This document shows positions 37,046 through 45,298 of a DNA stretch of 59,865 nt, piece after piece. The stretch spans positions 1-59,865 of the forward strand of contig DCBA01000100.1 in assembly GCA_002313255.1 (NCBI GenBank). The letters are read 5' to 3'. Position 1 is the first letter of the stretch; the number at the start of each line of letters is the position of its first letter. This DNA comes from Gammaproteobacteria bacterium UBA1119. GTDB lineage: Bacteria; Pseudomonadota; Gammaproteobacteria; Pseudomonadales; Azotimanducaceae. A program made the position numbers and the translations under genes. Under the pieces are notes generated by a model. That model was not told the origin of the DNA and searched no databases. It saw nothing but the letters and a program-made list of their open reading frames with translations.

Positions 37046-38280
37046 TGTCTTTGAAAACCGTCCTCGACTATCGTCTATGGCGAATCCTACTGCTCGTCGG
37101 ACTCTTTCAGTTGTACGGCTGCGTCACGCAAACCGTCAGAACGGTCGACATGGCACCACCGAAAACACTCGGTGTCCCACCCTCGGAAGAGCTACTGCTC
37201 GACGTTGGCATCAGCGTATTTGATCCGAACGTACCCGAATCGTTCGATGAACAAAACGAGCTCAACATCCAGCCTGAAATTCGTCGGGCCGAGTCCAATT
37301 ATATGGCCTACATCGCCAAGAACCTGCTTCAATCCACTGGCAACTGGGGCGCCGTACGTGTTGTCCCGCGACTTTCGTATGCGGTTGATGTGACAGTGTC
37401 TGCAACCATTTTACATTCCGATGGTGAACGCTTAAACCTGCGCGTGGTCGCATCCGATGCACGTGGACAGGTCTGGTTCGACAACGTCTACGAGACCTTA
37501 GCAAGCAAATATGCGTACGACGCGTCGATGCCCCGCGACATCGACCCGTACCAAGCAACATACAATAAAATCGCAAACGACTTGCTTCGATTTAGGATGG
37601 CCTTGACCGACGATGAGATCCTGGCCATACGGACGACGGCCGAAATGCGGTTTGCAAGAGACTTGGCGACCGACGCCTTCGAAGATTACGTGATCGAAAC
37701 AACTTCGGGGGCCTTTCAAATACGCCGTTTACCGGCGCCCGACGACCCGATGTTGTCGCGCGTGCGCATGATTCGGGAACGCGAGTACCTATTCATTGAT
37801 ACTCTGGATGAGTATTTTTCGAGCTTCGCCAATGAAATGTTTAACCCTTACCAGAATTGGCGTCGGGCCACCTATAGCGAAGCCATCGCGTATCGGGAAG
37901 AACGCAACAAAGCACGCGCAAGACTACTCGCTGGGACCGCGGGCATAGTGGCCGGCGTAGCGGCACAAACGAGCGACAATACGATCACTCAATATGGCGG
38001 GACCATGGGCATCATTGGGGGCGCCATGATGATCAAATCGGGTATCGCGAAAAGGGCAGATGCTCAACTGCATATCGAGGTGTTACGCGAACTGGGAACG
38101 TCGGCGGAAGCCGAAATCATGCCCCATACGATCGAACTAGAGAACGAATCGATCGCCCTCCAGGGAAGCGTAGATGAGCAATACGAAGAGCTCCGACGCA
38201 TCTTGCGAAAGATCTATCGGACAGAAATGGGAGTCGGCGATCTAAAAGCCGCTGAAGAACCAGAGTCCGATGCTGGCTAG
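37045..38280 (+). CDS. Outer-membrane lipoprotein with glycine-zipper segment (cluster gene 2)
   Basis: 411 residues, family not recognised. The lipobox QLYGC gives Cys26 with Val at +2 (outer-membrane retention expected). The N-terminal half is a mixed alpha/beta domain of the kind seen in periplasmic lipoproteins (SYAVDVTVSATILHSDG, LNLRVVASDARGQVWFD). Residues about 295-335 contain a glycine-zipper hydrophobic hairpin, LLAGTAGIVAGVAAQ and GGTMGIIGGAMMIKSG, typical of membrane-inserting or oligomerising lipoproteins. A charged helical C-terminus follows. The ATG shares one base with the stop of cluster gene 1. Confidence 0.8.
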   Translation: MSLKTVLDYRLWRILLLVGLFQLYGCVTQTVRTVDMAPPKTLGVPPSEELLLDVGISVFDPNVPESFDEQNELNIQPEIRRAESNYMAYIAKNLLQSTGNWGAVRVVPRLSYAVDVTVSATILHSDGERLNLRVVASDARGQVWFDNVYETLASKYAYDASMPRDIDPYQATYNKIANDLLRFRMALTDDEILAIRTTAEMRFARDLATDAFEDYVIETTSGAFQIRRLPAPDDPMLSRVRMIREREYLFIDTLDEYFSSFANEMFNPYQNWRRATYSEAIAYREERNKARARLLAGTAGIVAGVAAQTSDNTITQYGGTMGIIGGAMMIKSGIAKRADAQLHIEVLRELGTSAEAEIMPHTIELENESIALQGSVDEQYEELRRILRKIYRTEMGVGDLKAAEEPESDAG

Positions 38281-38313
38281 GCAGAGGACCAATGGTTTGA
38301 TTTAGAGAATTCA

Positions 38314-39819
38314 ATGGAAACGGAAACACCTCTCAAAATAACGCCGACACCGCCTCCCCTATCGCGCGGTCGGCCAACCAAGGCCCTTTTTTCTAGCGAA
38401 CGGAAATTTAGTTTACGCTGGCTCGTAGTGGTTCTGGCCTTCGGCGTTGCGGGTATCTTCGTCTTCTTAGTCTTACCTGAGGTGGTGCGAGAACGCACCA
38501 CAGACATCCGGTCCTCGAGGGACAGCGAACGTGAAGCATTTGTCGAGCAAACTAAGGACCCAGAAGAACTAGCACCCTATGCCAATCTTGAACGCGAAAA
38601 GGCTCGAGAAGAGGCTACGGTCGAGCTGGCTTCGTTCGTCGAGTTACAAGAGATACTTGAAGAAGAAATGAATATCGACGCATGGGGCACCGACGAATAC
38701 GAGCGCGTCAAAGAACTCGCGAGCGTCGCCGACCGATACTTTGTCGAAAACGAATACCCGCGTGCAATGGAGGCGTATCGAACAGCCACATCGGAACTAC
38801 AAAAACTCATTGACGACGGTCGCGCGCGTTACACCGAATCGATCGCCGACGGGCGGGTTGCTCTCGACCGGCGCGATGAAGCCGCGGCGACGATCGCGTA
38901 TCAACATGCCTTGACGATTGTTCCCGGCGATCCGATTGCCGCAAACGGACACACTAGAGCAACCCTCCTACCAAGAATTTCGACGCTGTTTCGAGAATTT
39001 GACCGATCGTTGCTGCGTAGCGACCTCAAACGTGCCCGCACGAAGTTGGATGAACTCAATGATCTTGATCCAGCAACGAAAGGCCTTGCCGAGGCTCTTG
39101 CCAACCTTCTCGAACTCGAATCAGAGGCGCGCTACAACCGATTCGTTTCCGAGGGATTTGCTGCTTTGCAAAACAACCGATTCGACGAAGCAACCTCGTC
39201 GTTCGACCAGGCCCTCGAGCTAAAACCCGGCGACTCTGTCGCCATCGATGGATTAAACCAAACCAAACAGAATCGCTTGTTGATGAAATTAGACGGATTA
39301 CGATCGACAGCGGAACTCGCAAAGACAGAAGGACGCTGGGCAGACGCGGTAGCCGCGTACGATCGTGCTCTCCTTCTCGATCGTTCCGTGCGGTACGCGA
39401 GAGACGGGCGTGAAGACCTCCGCGCCCTTATCGCCATCATCAAAACCATGGATCGGTATTTGGACGATCCACACGTACTTTCGTTGGACGAGGAATACAC
39501 AAAAGCCAAAAAGACCCATACTGCCGCTGCCGATCAGACCGGTCGGGGACCAACTTTTGACGCAAAAAAAGGCGCGTTTCAGACATTGATGGATCGGGCC
39601 GGAAAGCCGCTGCCGTTGGTGCTTGTGTCGGATAGCATCACTGAGGTAAGCATCTATCATGTCGGAAGGCTCGGGACTTTCGAGCGGCAGGAACTAAATC
39701 TTCGTCCTGGTCGCTATACGTTGTTAGGGAGTAGCGACGGTTGTCGAGATGTTCGCATGACCATCCTCGTTGAGCCGGCGATGCGGCCCGTTTCCGTGAG
39801 TTGTCAGGAACGGATTTAA
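38314..39819 (+). CDS. Membrane-anchored coiled-coil/TPR protein with PEGA-like C-terminus (cluster gene 3)
   Basis: 501 residues. A proline-rich cytoplasmic tail of about 33 residues and one helix (WLVVVLAFGVAGIFVFLVL, about 36-54) precede a long charged helical region (60-130). TPR-like repeats follow (for example ADRYFVENEYPRAMEAYRTA, GFAALQNNRFDEATSSFDQA and EGRWADAVAAYDRALLL). The last 70 residues, with ITEVSIYHVGRLGTF and LNLRPGRYTLLGSSDGCRDV, resemble a PEGA or related beta-sandwich. Topology is type II, with the bulk in the periplasm. Probable scaffold of the cluster's envelope assembly. Confidence 0.8.
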   Translation: METETPLKITPTPPPLSRGRPTKALFSSERKFSLRWLVVVLAFGVAGIFVFLVLPEVVRERTTDIRSSRDSEREAFVEQTKDPEELAPYANLEREKAREEATVELASFVELQEILEEEMNIDAWGTDEYERVKELASVADRYFVENEYPRAMEAYRTATSELQKLIDDGRARYTESIADGRVALDRRDEAAATIAYQHALTIVPGDPIAANGHTRATLLPRISTLFREFDRSLLRSDLKRARTKLDELNDLDPATKGLAEALANLLELESEARYNRFVSEGFAALQNNRFDEATSSFDQALELKPGDSVAIDGLNQTKQNRLLMKLDGLRSTAELAKTEGRWADAVAAYDRALLLDRSVRYARDGREDLRALIAIIKTMDRYLDDPHVLSLDEEYTKAKKTHTAAADQTGRGPTFDAKKGAFQTLMDRAGKPLPLVLVSDSITEVSIYHVGRLGTFERQELNLRPGRYTLLGSSDGCRDVRMTILVEPAMRPVSVSCQERI

Positions 39820-39822
39820 GCC

Positions 39823-41877
39823 ATGGGCGATGAAAATTCCGTCGGTCAGATCAGGCCAACGACATTTAATCCCTCCGAACCATCGGCGACCTCTAACCGA
39901 TTTCGACCTAATAAAAGACAATTAACCCTCGCTTCAATCTTGCTCGTGCTCGTTGGGGGGCTCTGGTTCAGTTTTACCGCGAAGTCTGTACGTTTCGCCT
40001 TCGAACCGGACTCGGCGGAAGTTGTGGTGAGTGGAGGGTTTGAATTGGAGGCGCTTGGATACCGTCTACTCAGGGAGGGCACCTATCAAATGAGTGCAAC
40101 AGCGACAGGCTATTTCCCCTTAAAGCGCGCGATTGCAGTGGGCTCGAAACGTAACCAGACGTTCAGTTTTGAGTTAACCAAGCTACCGGGCCGTGTTGGA
40201 TTTCGTTCGGAGCCACCCGGTGCGACGATTTTTCGTGACGGCACCGCAATTGGTACCACGCCGTTTACCGCGTCGATCAAAGCGGGCCAAAGCACCTTTC
40301 GATATCGTCTCGATCGATACCTAGACACCGAAATATCAGCCGTCATCGAGGGTCGCGAGATCGCGCAAACCGTGGCTGCCACCCTTCGTCCAGCTTGGGC
40401 CCAAGTGACTATCCCGACTACCCCGACAAGTGCCCAGGTTCTCATCGATGGAGAAATATCAGATTTCCACACGCCCGGGCCGGTCGAAGTCCTTCAAGGT
40501 GAACATCGAGTGACCGTCGCGCTACGCGGATACGAATCTTGGAGCGACCTAGTATACGTCGAACCCGAAGAGCGACTGACACTTGACCCGATTCAATTGA
40601 AGAAAGCCGCCGCAACCGTCATCGTCAATTCGGCCCCGGAGAGAGCAAGCGTCACGCTCGATGATCAATTTGCGGGCGTTACTCCTTTACAAATCTCGGT
40701 CACACCAGACGAACCGCATCGCATCCGCGTCTCTCAAGTTGGACACGACCCTTACGAACAATCGTTTACGCTTGGGTCGGGAAACGCCAAGACCATCTCG
40801 ATTGAACTCGAACAGCTAACCGGTGAAGTGCAAATCGTGACCGAGCCGCAAGACGCGGAGGTGTGGATCGACGGAAAACGTAATGGTAATTCAGATTTAA
40901 CGCTCACGCTTACCGCCTTGCCCCACGACATTGAACTCCGGTTAGAAGGCCATGCTGGTTATCGAACGAACATCACACCCCAACCTGGATTCCCCCAACG
41001 TTTGCGCGTACGTCTCCTGACCATCGAAGAAGCACGCTTCGCAAAACTAAAACCAACGCGGACAACTAAATCCGGACATGAACTTGTACTTATGTCTCCC
41101 ACCAACGTCACCATGGGCGCTTCTCGGCGAGAACCCGGACGACGGGCCAACGAGGTCTTACGCACGGTCGAGCTCGGCAAGCTCTTTTACTTGAGCAAAC
41201 ACGAAGTAACCAACGAACAATTTATCGCGTTTGCGCCGGGTCACGACTCCGGCGAGTTCCAAGACCAACGACTCAACAAAGTTAACCAACCGGTCGCGAA
41301 CGTTAGTTGGATTGAAGCCATCTTGTACTGCAACTGGCTGTCTCAGCAAGAAAATCTTGAGCCGTTTTATAACGTCGAATTCGGAAAAGTTCTGGGTTTC
41401 AATCAAGAGGCAGTAGGTTATCGCCTCCCCCTGGAGGCCGAATGGGCATGGGTAGCGCGCCATCTAAACGACCAATCACCGCTGCTCCATTTCCCATGGG
41501 GCGAAAAGCTCCCGCCGCCCAATCGCCATGGCAACTATGCCGATTTATCCGCCCAGCACGTCGTAGGACGGATTATCTTTGGCTACAACGACAATCACAT
41601 CGCGTCAGCGCCGATTGGAACCTTTGAAGCCAACGCCAAGGGTATCTATGACCTCGGCGGCAACGTCTCGGAATGGGTACACGACTATTACGTGATTCCC
41701 GAACCGGGAATTTCCCTTGGCGCCCTCGGGCCAGAGAAAGGTGACTATCATGTCATCCGAGGTTCTAGTTGGATGCACGGCACCGTCACCGATCTGCGAC
41801 TCTCCTTTCGCGATTACGGCACCGAGTCAAGGCAGGACGTGGGGTTTCGAATTGCACGGTTTGCGGAGGACTCGTGA
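39823..41877 (+). CDS. Membrane-anchored PEGA-repeat protein with sulfatase-modifying-factor-like domain (cluster gene 4)
   Basis: 684 residues. One N-terminal helix (LASILLVLVGGLWFSFTA, about 36-53) anchors a periplasmic chain. It carries about five PEGA-type beta-sandwich modules (about 56-118, 124-190, 192-262, 264-335, 336-405), recognisable by units such as FRSEPPGATIFRDGTAIGTTP and VTEPQDAEVWIDGKRNG. Residues about 425-684 are an FGE-sulfatase domain: FYLSKHEVTNEQF, PVANVSWIEAILYCNWLS, GYRLPLEAEWAWVAR, YDLGGNVSEWV and VIRGSSWM. The two catalytic cysteines that formylglycine-generating enzymes carry shortly after RGGS(W/Y) are absent here (the segment reads MHGTVTDLRLSFRDYG), so a binding or scaffold role is more likely than oxidase activity. 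It follows gene 3 by three bases. Confidence 0.85.
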   Translation: MGDENSVGQIRPTTFNPSEPSATSNRFRPNKRQLTLASILLVLVGGLWFSFTAKSVRFAFEPDSAEVVVSGGFELEALGYRLLREGTYQMSATATGYFPLKRAIAVGSKRNQTFSFELTKLPGRVGFRSEPPGATIFRDGTAIGTTPFTASIKAGQSTFRYRLDRYLDTEISAVIEGREIAQTVAATLRPAWAQVTIPTTPTSAQVLIDGEISDFHTPGPVEVLQGEHRVTVALRGYESWSDLVYVEPEERLTLDPIQLKKAAATVIVNSAPERASVTLDDQFAGVTPLQISVTPDEPHRIRVSQVGHDPYEQSFTLGSGNAKTISIELEQLTGEVQIVTEPQDAEVWIDGKRNGNSDLTLTLTALPHDIELRLEGHAGYRTNITPQPGFPQRLRVRLLTIEEARFAKLKPTRTTKSGHELVLMSPTNVTMGASRREPGRRANEVLRTVELGKLFYLSKHEVTNEQFIAFAPGHDSGEFQDQRLNKVNQPVANVSWIEAILYCNWLSQQENLEPFYNVEFGKVLGFNQEAVGYRLPLEAEWAWVARHLNDQSPLLHFPWGEKLPPPNRHGNYADLSAQHVVGRIIFGYNDNHIASAPIGTFEANAKGIYDLGGNVSEWVHDYYVIPEPGISLGALGPEKGDYHVIRGSSWMHGTVTDLRLSFRDYGTESRQDVGFRIARFAEDS

Positions 41878-42143
41878 CTTCGATCCGTTTGTTCGCTATA
41901 GCTGTATCCGTCGTGTTACTTGGGCTCGCTAGTGGTTCGCGGTCCGAGCAAACCCAACTCAGCGACGATGCCAATTCGCTGCCAAATGGGGAAGATTCTT
42001 CTAATATTAAAAGCGAGAAGAAATCCTTGGATAAGTCCGATAAACAAAAAGACCTGGAAGAACGTCCCCAGACACCCGATTCATTCGAACCAAGTGAGGC
42101 GATTTCTGAGGACATCGCTGTTCCTTTCCCAGTTGACATCTAA
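41874..42143 (+). CDS. Small exported acidic protein (cluster gene 5)
   Basis: 89 residues, no known family. The GTG start overlaps the previous stop (GTGA) and has GGAGG four nt upstream. It has an N-terminal signal peptide or anchor (IRLFAIAVSVVLLGLASG), then a highly charged disordered body (SEKKSLDKSDKQKDLEERPQ) and a distinctive hydrophobic end, ISEDIAVPFPVDI. The short conserved-looking tail may be a docking peptide for a partner in the cluster. Confidence 0.75.
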   Translation: MTSIRLFAIAVSVVLLGLASGSRSEQTQLSDDANSLPNGEDSSNIKSEKKSLDKSDKQKDLEERPQTPDSFEPSEAISEDIAVPFPVDI

Positions 42144-42152
42144 GAGCGCACC

Positions 42153-42950
42153 ATGAAAAAAAACTTGCCGTTTGAATTTGTCTACCAAGTCGGAGCGCTC
42201 TTGGTTGCCATTTTGGTCGTGCACTCGATATTCGCCGCCTATATTCGACCTGAGGCTGAAGCTATTCTCGAGATCCGCGAAGAACGCCTTGCTGCGGGAG
42301 AACTATTTGCCGAAGAACGTTCTCTCTACGTCGTACTGAAGGATTACGAACAAGAGTCCTGCTTCATCCTGATGTTGTGGGCATTTTCCATCATGGGTTA
42401 CAAGTTTCGTAATGCTTTTCGAGAACGAGAGACACTACAAACTGAATTCGTCAACGTTGGCGACGGCATGAGTATTCTCCCGGAAGATACGCGCGAATAC
42501 ACACGACCCATCCAATCCCTAGCAGATGACACGCAAGATCAATTGTTGCCCCGAGCAATGATGGCCGCGCTCCATCGATTTTCTTCCACGCGAAATGTCC
42601 AAGACGTAGCGGACGCCGTGCACTCTATCTGCGAAAGCGAGTCGGATCGATTAGACAGCGAACTTTCACTGGTACGTTATATCGCGTGGGCGATTCCATC
42701 GATCGGTTTTATTGGAACAGTGCGAGGAATCGGGGATGCCCTCGGCCAAGCTTATCGTGCAGTCGAAGGCGACATCGCCGGTGTGACCGCAAGTCTTGGA
42801 GTTGCATTCAATTCAACGTTCGTAGCGTTGGTCATAAGCATCGTCATTATGTTCCTTGTACACCAACTGCAACTCATTCAGGAACGCGTGGTCCTCGATA
42901 CCCAGACCTATTGTGATCAAAAGCTCATAAGACATATGCAGGTACGCTAG
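42153..42950 (+). CDS. MotA/TolQ/ExbB-type proton-channel subunit (cluster gene 6)
   Basis: 265 residues. Membrane segments are at about 11-31, 69-85, 177-198 and 213-237, with a cytoplasmic helical region in between. The last two carry the family signature: IPSIGFIGTVRGIGDALG and SLGVAFNSTFVALVISIVIM. Thr189 and Thr222 sit where ExbB/TolQ have their channel-lining threonines. In this family five channel subunits surround two single-helix partners and convert proton flow into mechanical work. Here the likely partners are the two von Willebrand A proteins encoded three and four genes downstream from it. No exbD, tolR or motB gene of ordinary type is present. Confidence 0.85.
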   Translation: MKKNLPFEFVYQVGALLVAILVVHSIFAAYIRPEAEAILEIREERLAAGELFAEERSLYVVLKDYEQESCFILMLWAFSIMGYKFRNAFRERETLQTEFVNVGDGMSILPEDTREYTRPIQSLADDTQDQLLPRAMMAALHRFSSTRNVQDVADAVHSICESESDRLDSELSLVRYIAWAIPSIGFIGTVRGIGDALGQAYRAVEGDIAGVTASLGVAFNSTFVALVISIVIMFLVHQLQLIQERVVLDTQTYCDQKLIRHMQVR

Positions 42951-42951
42951 C

Positions 42952-44223
42952 GTGTGGACGCTCGAACTTAATGACACCGAAATATCGTTGGCGCAAGATT
43001 TAGACGTCGTCTACCGACAACCAGGCGTCGCGGTTGTCCTCGAAGATCGCGTCTCGTTTGGCGACGCGGCACTCGAACAAACCCGTTTACATCCGCGCCA
43101 AGCGCAGACCCAGTATTGGCATCGATTAAGCGCCGATCCGATTGCTGTCGGTGGCCGCGCCATCAAGAACCATGCTGATCTCGTCTATCAGCACCTTCTC
43201 GAAATTAAAAGACTGGGTAAGCTCCCGAATAACGAGCCCGTTTTCGTTGCTGTTCCGAGTAATACTACCCCCGAGCAGTTATCCCTATTGCTTGGAATCG
43301 CCAACGAAGCGTCGATTCAAATCTCCGCGCTCGCCGATCTCGCGGTCGCAACAACAGCTAGTACGTTAGCGAGACCGGGGCGTTGCACGTTCTTAGACAA
43401 TGGCTTTCATCGGACCGTGCTCACGCGACTTGAGATCAACGGATCAGTATCTCGCACGTCATATAGCGAGGCCGCGGAAACCGGTTTTCAAGCCCTCATC
43501 GAAGGCTGGATTGATGCCGTCGCAGATCTATTCGTCCAAGAGACGCGATTTGATCCACTTCGTATTGCGGACACCGAACAACAAGTGTTTAGTCAGGTGC
43601 TGGAGAACGTCACGTCGTGCGTCGATGAATTTCTCGTGGAAGTCTCTCACGCCGGCGAGTCTCACCGCGTAGCGGTCACCCGATCGCTACTCGCAACGAA
43701 ATCAAGCCAACGCCTTGACGCGTTGTTGCAGCAAATTGGCGACCCGACGACTATAGTTTTGTCGCATCGAATCGCCCGTGTCCCCGGATTGACGGAAGTT
43801 TTGCGCGCGGCCGGCCATGAGGTGAACGTCGTCGAACTCCACGCCATCTTCTCTGCCGCAATGGCTCACGAAAAAAACTCCGCGCAATCCGAGGACGGCG
43901 TCAGCTTCATTACCCAATTCGCTTCCGCCAGATCTCAAGACGAGCCGACCAACCTCATACGGGTACGTCCCACACATTTACTTAATGGAACGGAAGCAAC
44001 ATCTCTAAGCGACGTAATGTCTAATCAAAATCAAACGTCAAATAATGTCCGCGGATTTTGTATCGAGCTCGAGGGATCTGAATATCGAGTCCTACCTATG
44101 GCTGAAGTCGAAGTCAAAATTAATGGCGTGGTCATCGACTCTTCTACTAGCGTGACGGTAGGTGACATCATTCGGAGCGACAGCGAAGAGTTTCAACTCA
44201 TTCGTGTAATCCAACGTGGCTGA
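42952..44223 (+). CDS. Actin/Hsp70-fold-like protein with small FHA-like tail (cluster gene 7)
   Basis: 423 residues, no signal peptide, so cytoplasmic. Several segments follow the layout of ASKHA (actin/Hsp70) proteins: HADLVYQHLLEIKRLG, then PVFVAVPSNTTPEQLSLLLG, IANEASIQISALADLAVA, CTFLDNGFHRTVLTRLE where Hsp70 has its phosphate-binding strand pair, and QETRFDPLRIADTEQQVF. The canonical DLGGGT glycines are replaced, so nucleotide hydrolysis is doubtful. The last 55 residues, with VEVKINGVVI and VTVGDIIRSDSEEFQLIRV, look like an FHA-like or similar small beta domain. It starts with GTG one base after gene 6 and ends eight bases inside gene 8. Assignment is by pattern only. Confidence 0.6.
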   Translation: MWTLELNDTEISLAQDLDVVYRQPGVAVVLEDRVSFGDAALEQTRLHPRQAQTQYWHRLSADPIAVGGRAIKNHADLVYQHLLEIKRLGKLPNNEPVFVAVPSNTTPEQLSLLLGIANEASIQISALADLAVATTASTLARPGRCTFLDNGFHRTVLTRLEINGSVSRTSYSEAAETGFQALIEGWIDAVADLFVQETRFDPLRIADTEQQVFSQVLENVTSCVDEFLVEVSHAGESHRVAVTRSLLATKSSQRLDALLQQIGDPTTIVLSHRIARVPGLTEVLRAAGHEVNVVELHAIFSAAMAHEKNSAQSEDGVSFITQFASARSQDEPTNLIRVRPTHLLNGTEATSLSDVMSNQNQTSNNVRGFCIELEGSEYRVLPMAEVEVKINGVVIDSSTSVTVGDIIRSDSEEFQLIRVIQRG

Positions 44224-45298
44224 ACGGCGACGATTTACAGTTTTTTCACTCTCTTTCCTCGACGTTATGTCGTGCGGCTTTGGCGCCGTCATCCTTATTT
44301 TTCTCATCATCAATCACGAGACCGAGGCTGACGTCCAGTGGGTCAAAAAAGATCTCTTGTCCGAAGCCCGGCGCCTTGATTACGAAATCAATGTAGGAAA
44401 ACGCGACCTGGCGGCCGTCCAACAGGACCTCGAGGACACGTTGAAACGAGTCGACGACGAACGGCGGAGGCGTCTAGCAATGCTCGAAGATGCTGAGCGC
44501 AAGGAGGCTGAATTAGACGCACTTAAATCGCTGACTGAGGCGCGCGTTGACGATATCGCGAAGCTTCAATCCGATATCGATACCCGCGAAGACGAAGTGA
44601 GGCGCCTGCAGGAACTCGAGCGTCAACAAGAAGCCCGAGCAATCATTGACGTTGAAGGCGAAGGCGACCGCCAATACCTGACCGGACTCTACATGGGTGG
44701 CAAACACGTCCTCATCGCTCTGGATACGTCTGCCAGTATGCTGGCAGAATCCATCATCAACGTACTTCGCCGTCGTCACATGAGCGAGGAACGAAAATTA
44801 GCATCGCCGAAGTGGCAGCGAGCACTGGCAACTGTTTCGTGGCTAACTGCCCAAATTCCCGTGGAAAGCCATGTGCAGATCGTGACATTCAATACCGAAC
44901 TCAAAACGGCATTTCAAAACGAAGACTGGGTTGCCGCCATCGATGCCGACCGCATTGACGCCGCGATCGAAGGCCTCTCAGAAAAAACACCGGAGAATGG
45001 GACCAATCTGTTAATCCTCTTTGATCACATTGCAACCATGGATCCCCGACCCGATAACGTTTTCCTGATCATCGACAGTCTTCCGACACAATCGTCTCGG
45101 GCGCCGCGTAAGGCAGTCGTTACCGGGCAAAAACGCTTTGAGTATTTTCGCGACGCTGTCGAAGAACTCCCGCAAGGTATTCCGATAAACGTCATCATGT
45201 TTCCTATGGAAGGCGATCCTCAGGCTTCCGGTGCTTATTGGAATCTTGCCCGCATAACGCAGGGCACCTACATGTCACCGTCACGAGATTGGCCGTGA
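44216..45298 (+). CDS. ExbD-like membrane helix fused to coiled coil and von Willebrand A domain (cluster gene 8)
   Basis: 360 residues. A short basic N-terminus is followed by SFLDVMSCGFGAVILIFLI (13-31), whose Asp16 matches in context the proton-binding aspartate of ExbD/TolR (consensus (P)FxDVM at the start of the helix). Residues 38-140 are a charged coiled coil. The periplasmic vWA domain follows: VLIALDTSASM with MIDAS Asp170, Ser172 and Ser174, then GTN with Thr263, and FLIIDSLPTQ. A complete MIDAS suggests metal-dependent ligand binding. The start is GTG, eight bases inside gene 7; the stop overlaps gene 9 (GTGA). Confidence 0.85.
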   Translation: MAERRRFTVFSLSFLDVMSCGFGAVILIFLIINHETEADVQWVKKDLLSEARRLDYEINVGKRDLAAVQQDLEDTLKRVDDERRRRLAMLEDAERKEAELDALKSLTEARVDDIAKLQSDIDTREDEVRRLQELERQQEARAIIDVEGEGDRQYLTGLYMGGKHVLIALDTSASMLAESIINVLRRRHMSEERKLASPKWQRALATVSWLTAQIPVESHVQIVTFNTELKTAFQNEDWVAAIDADRIDAAIEGLSEKTPENGTNLLILFDHIATMDPRPDNVFLIIDSLPTQSSRAPRKAVVTGQKRFEYFRDAVEELPQGIPINVIMFPMEGDPQASGAYWNLARITQGTYMSPSRDWP

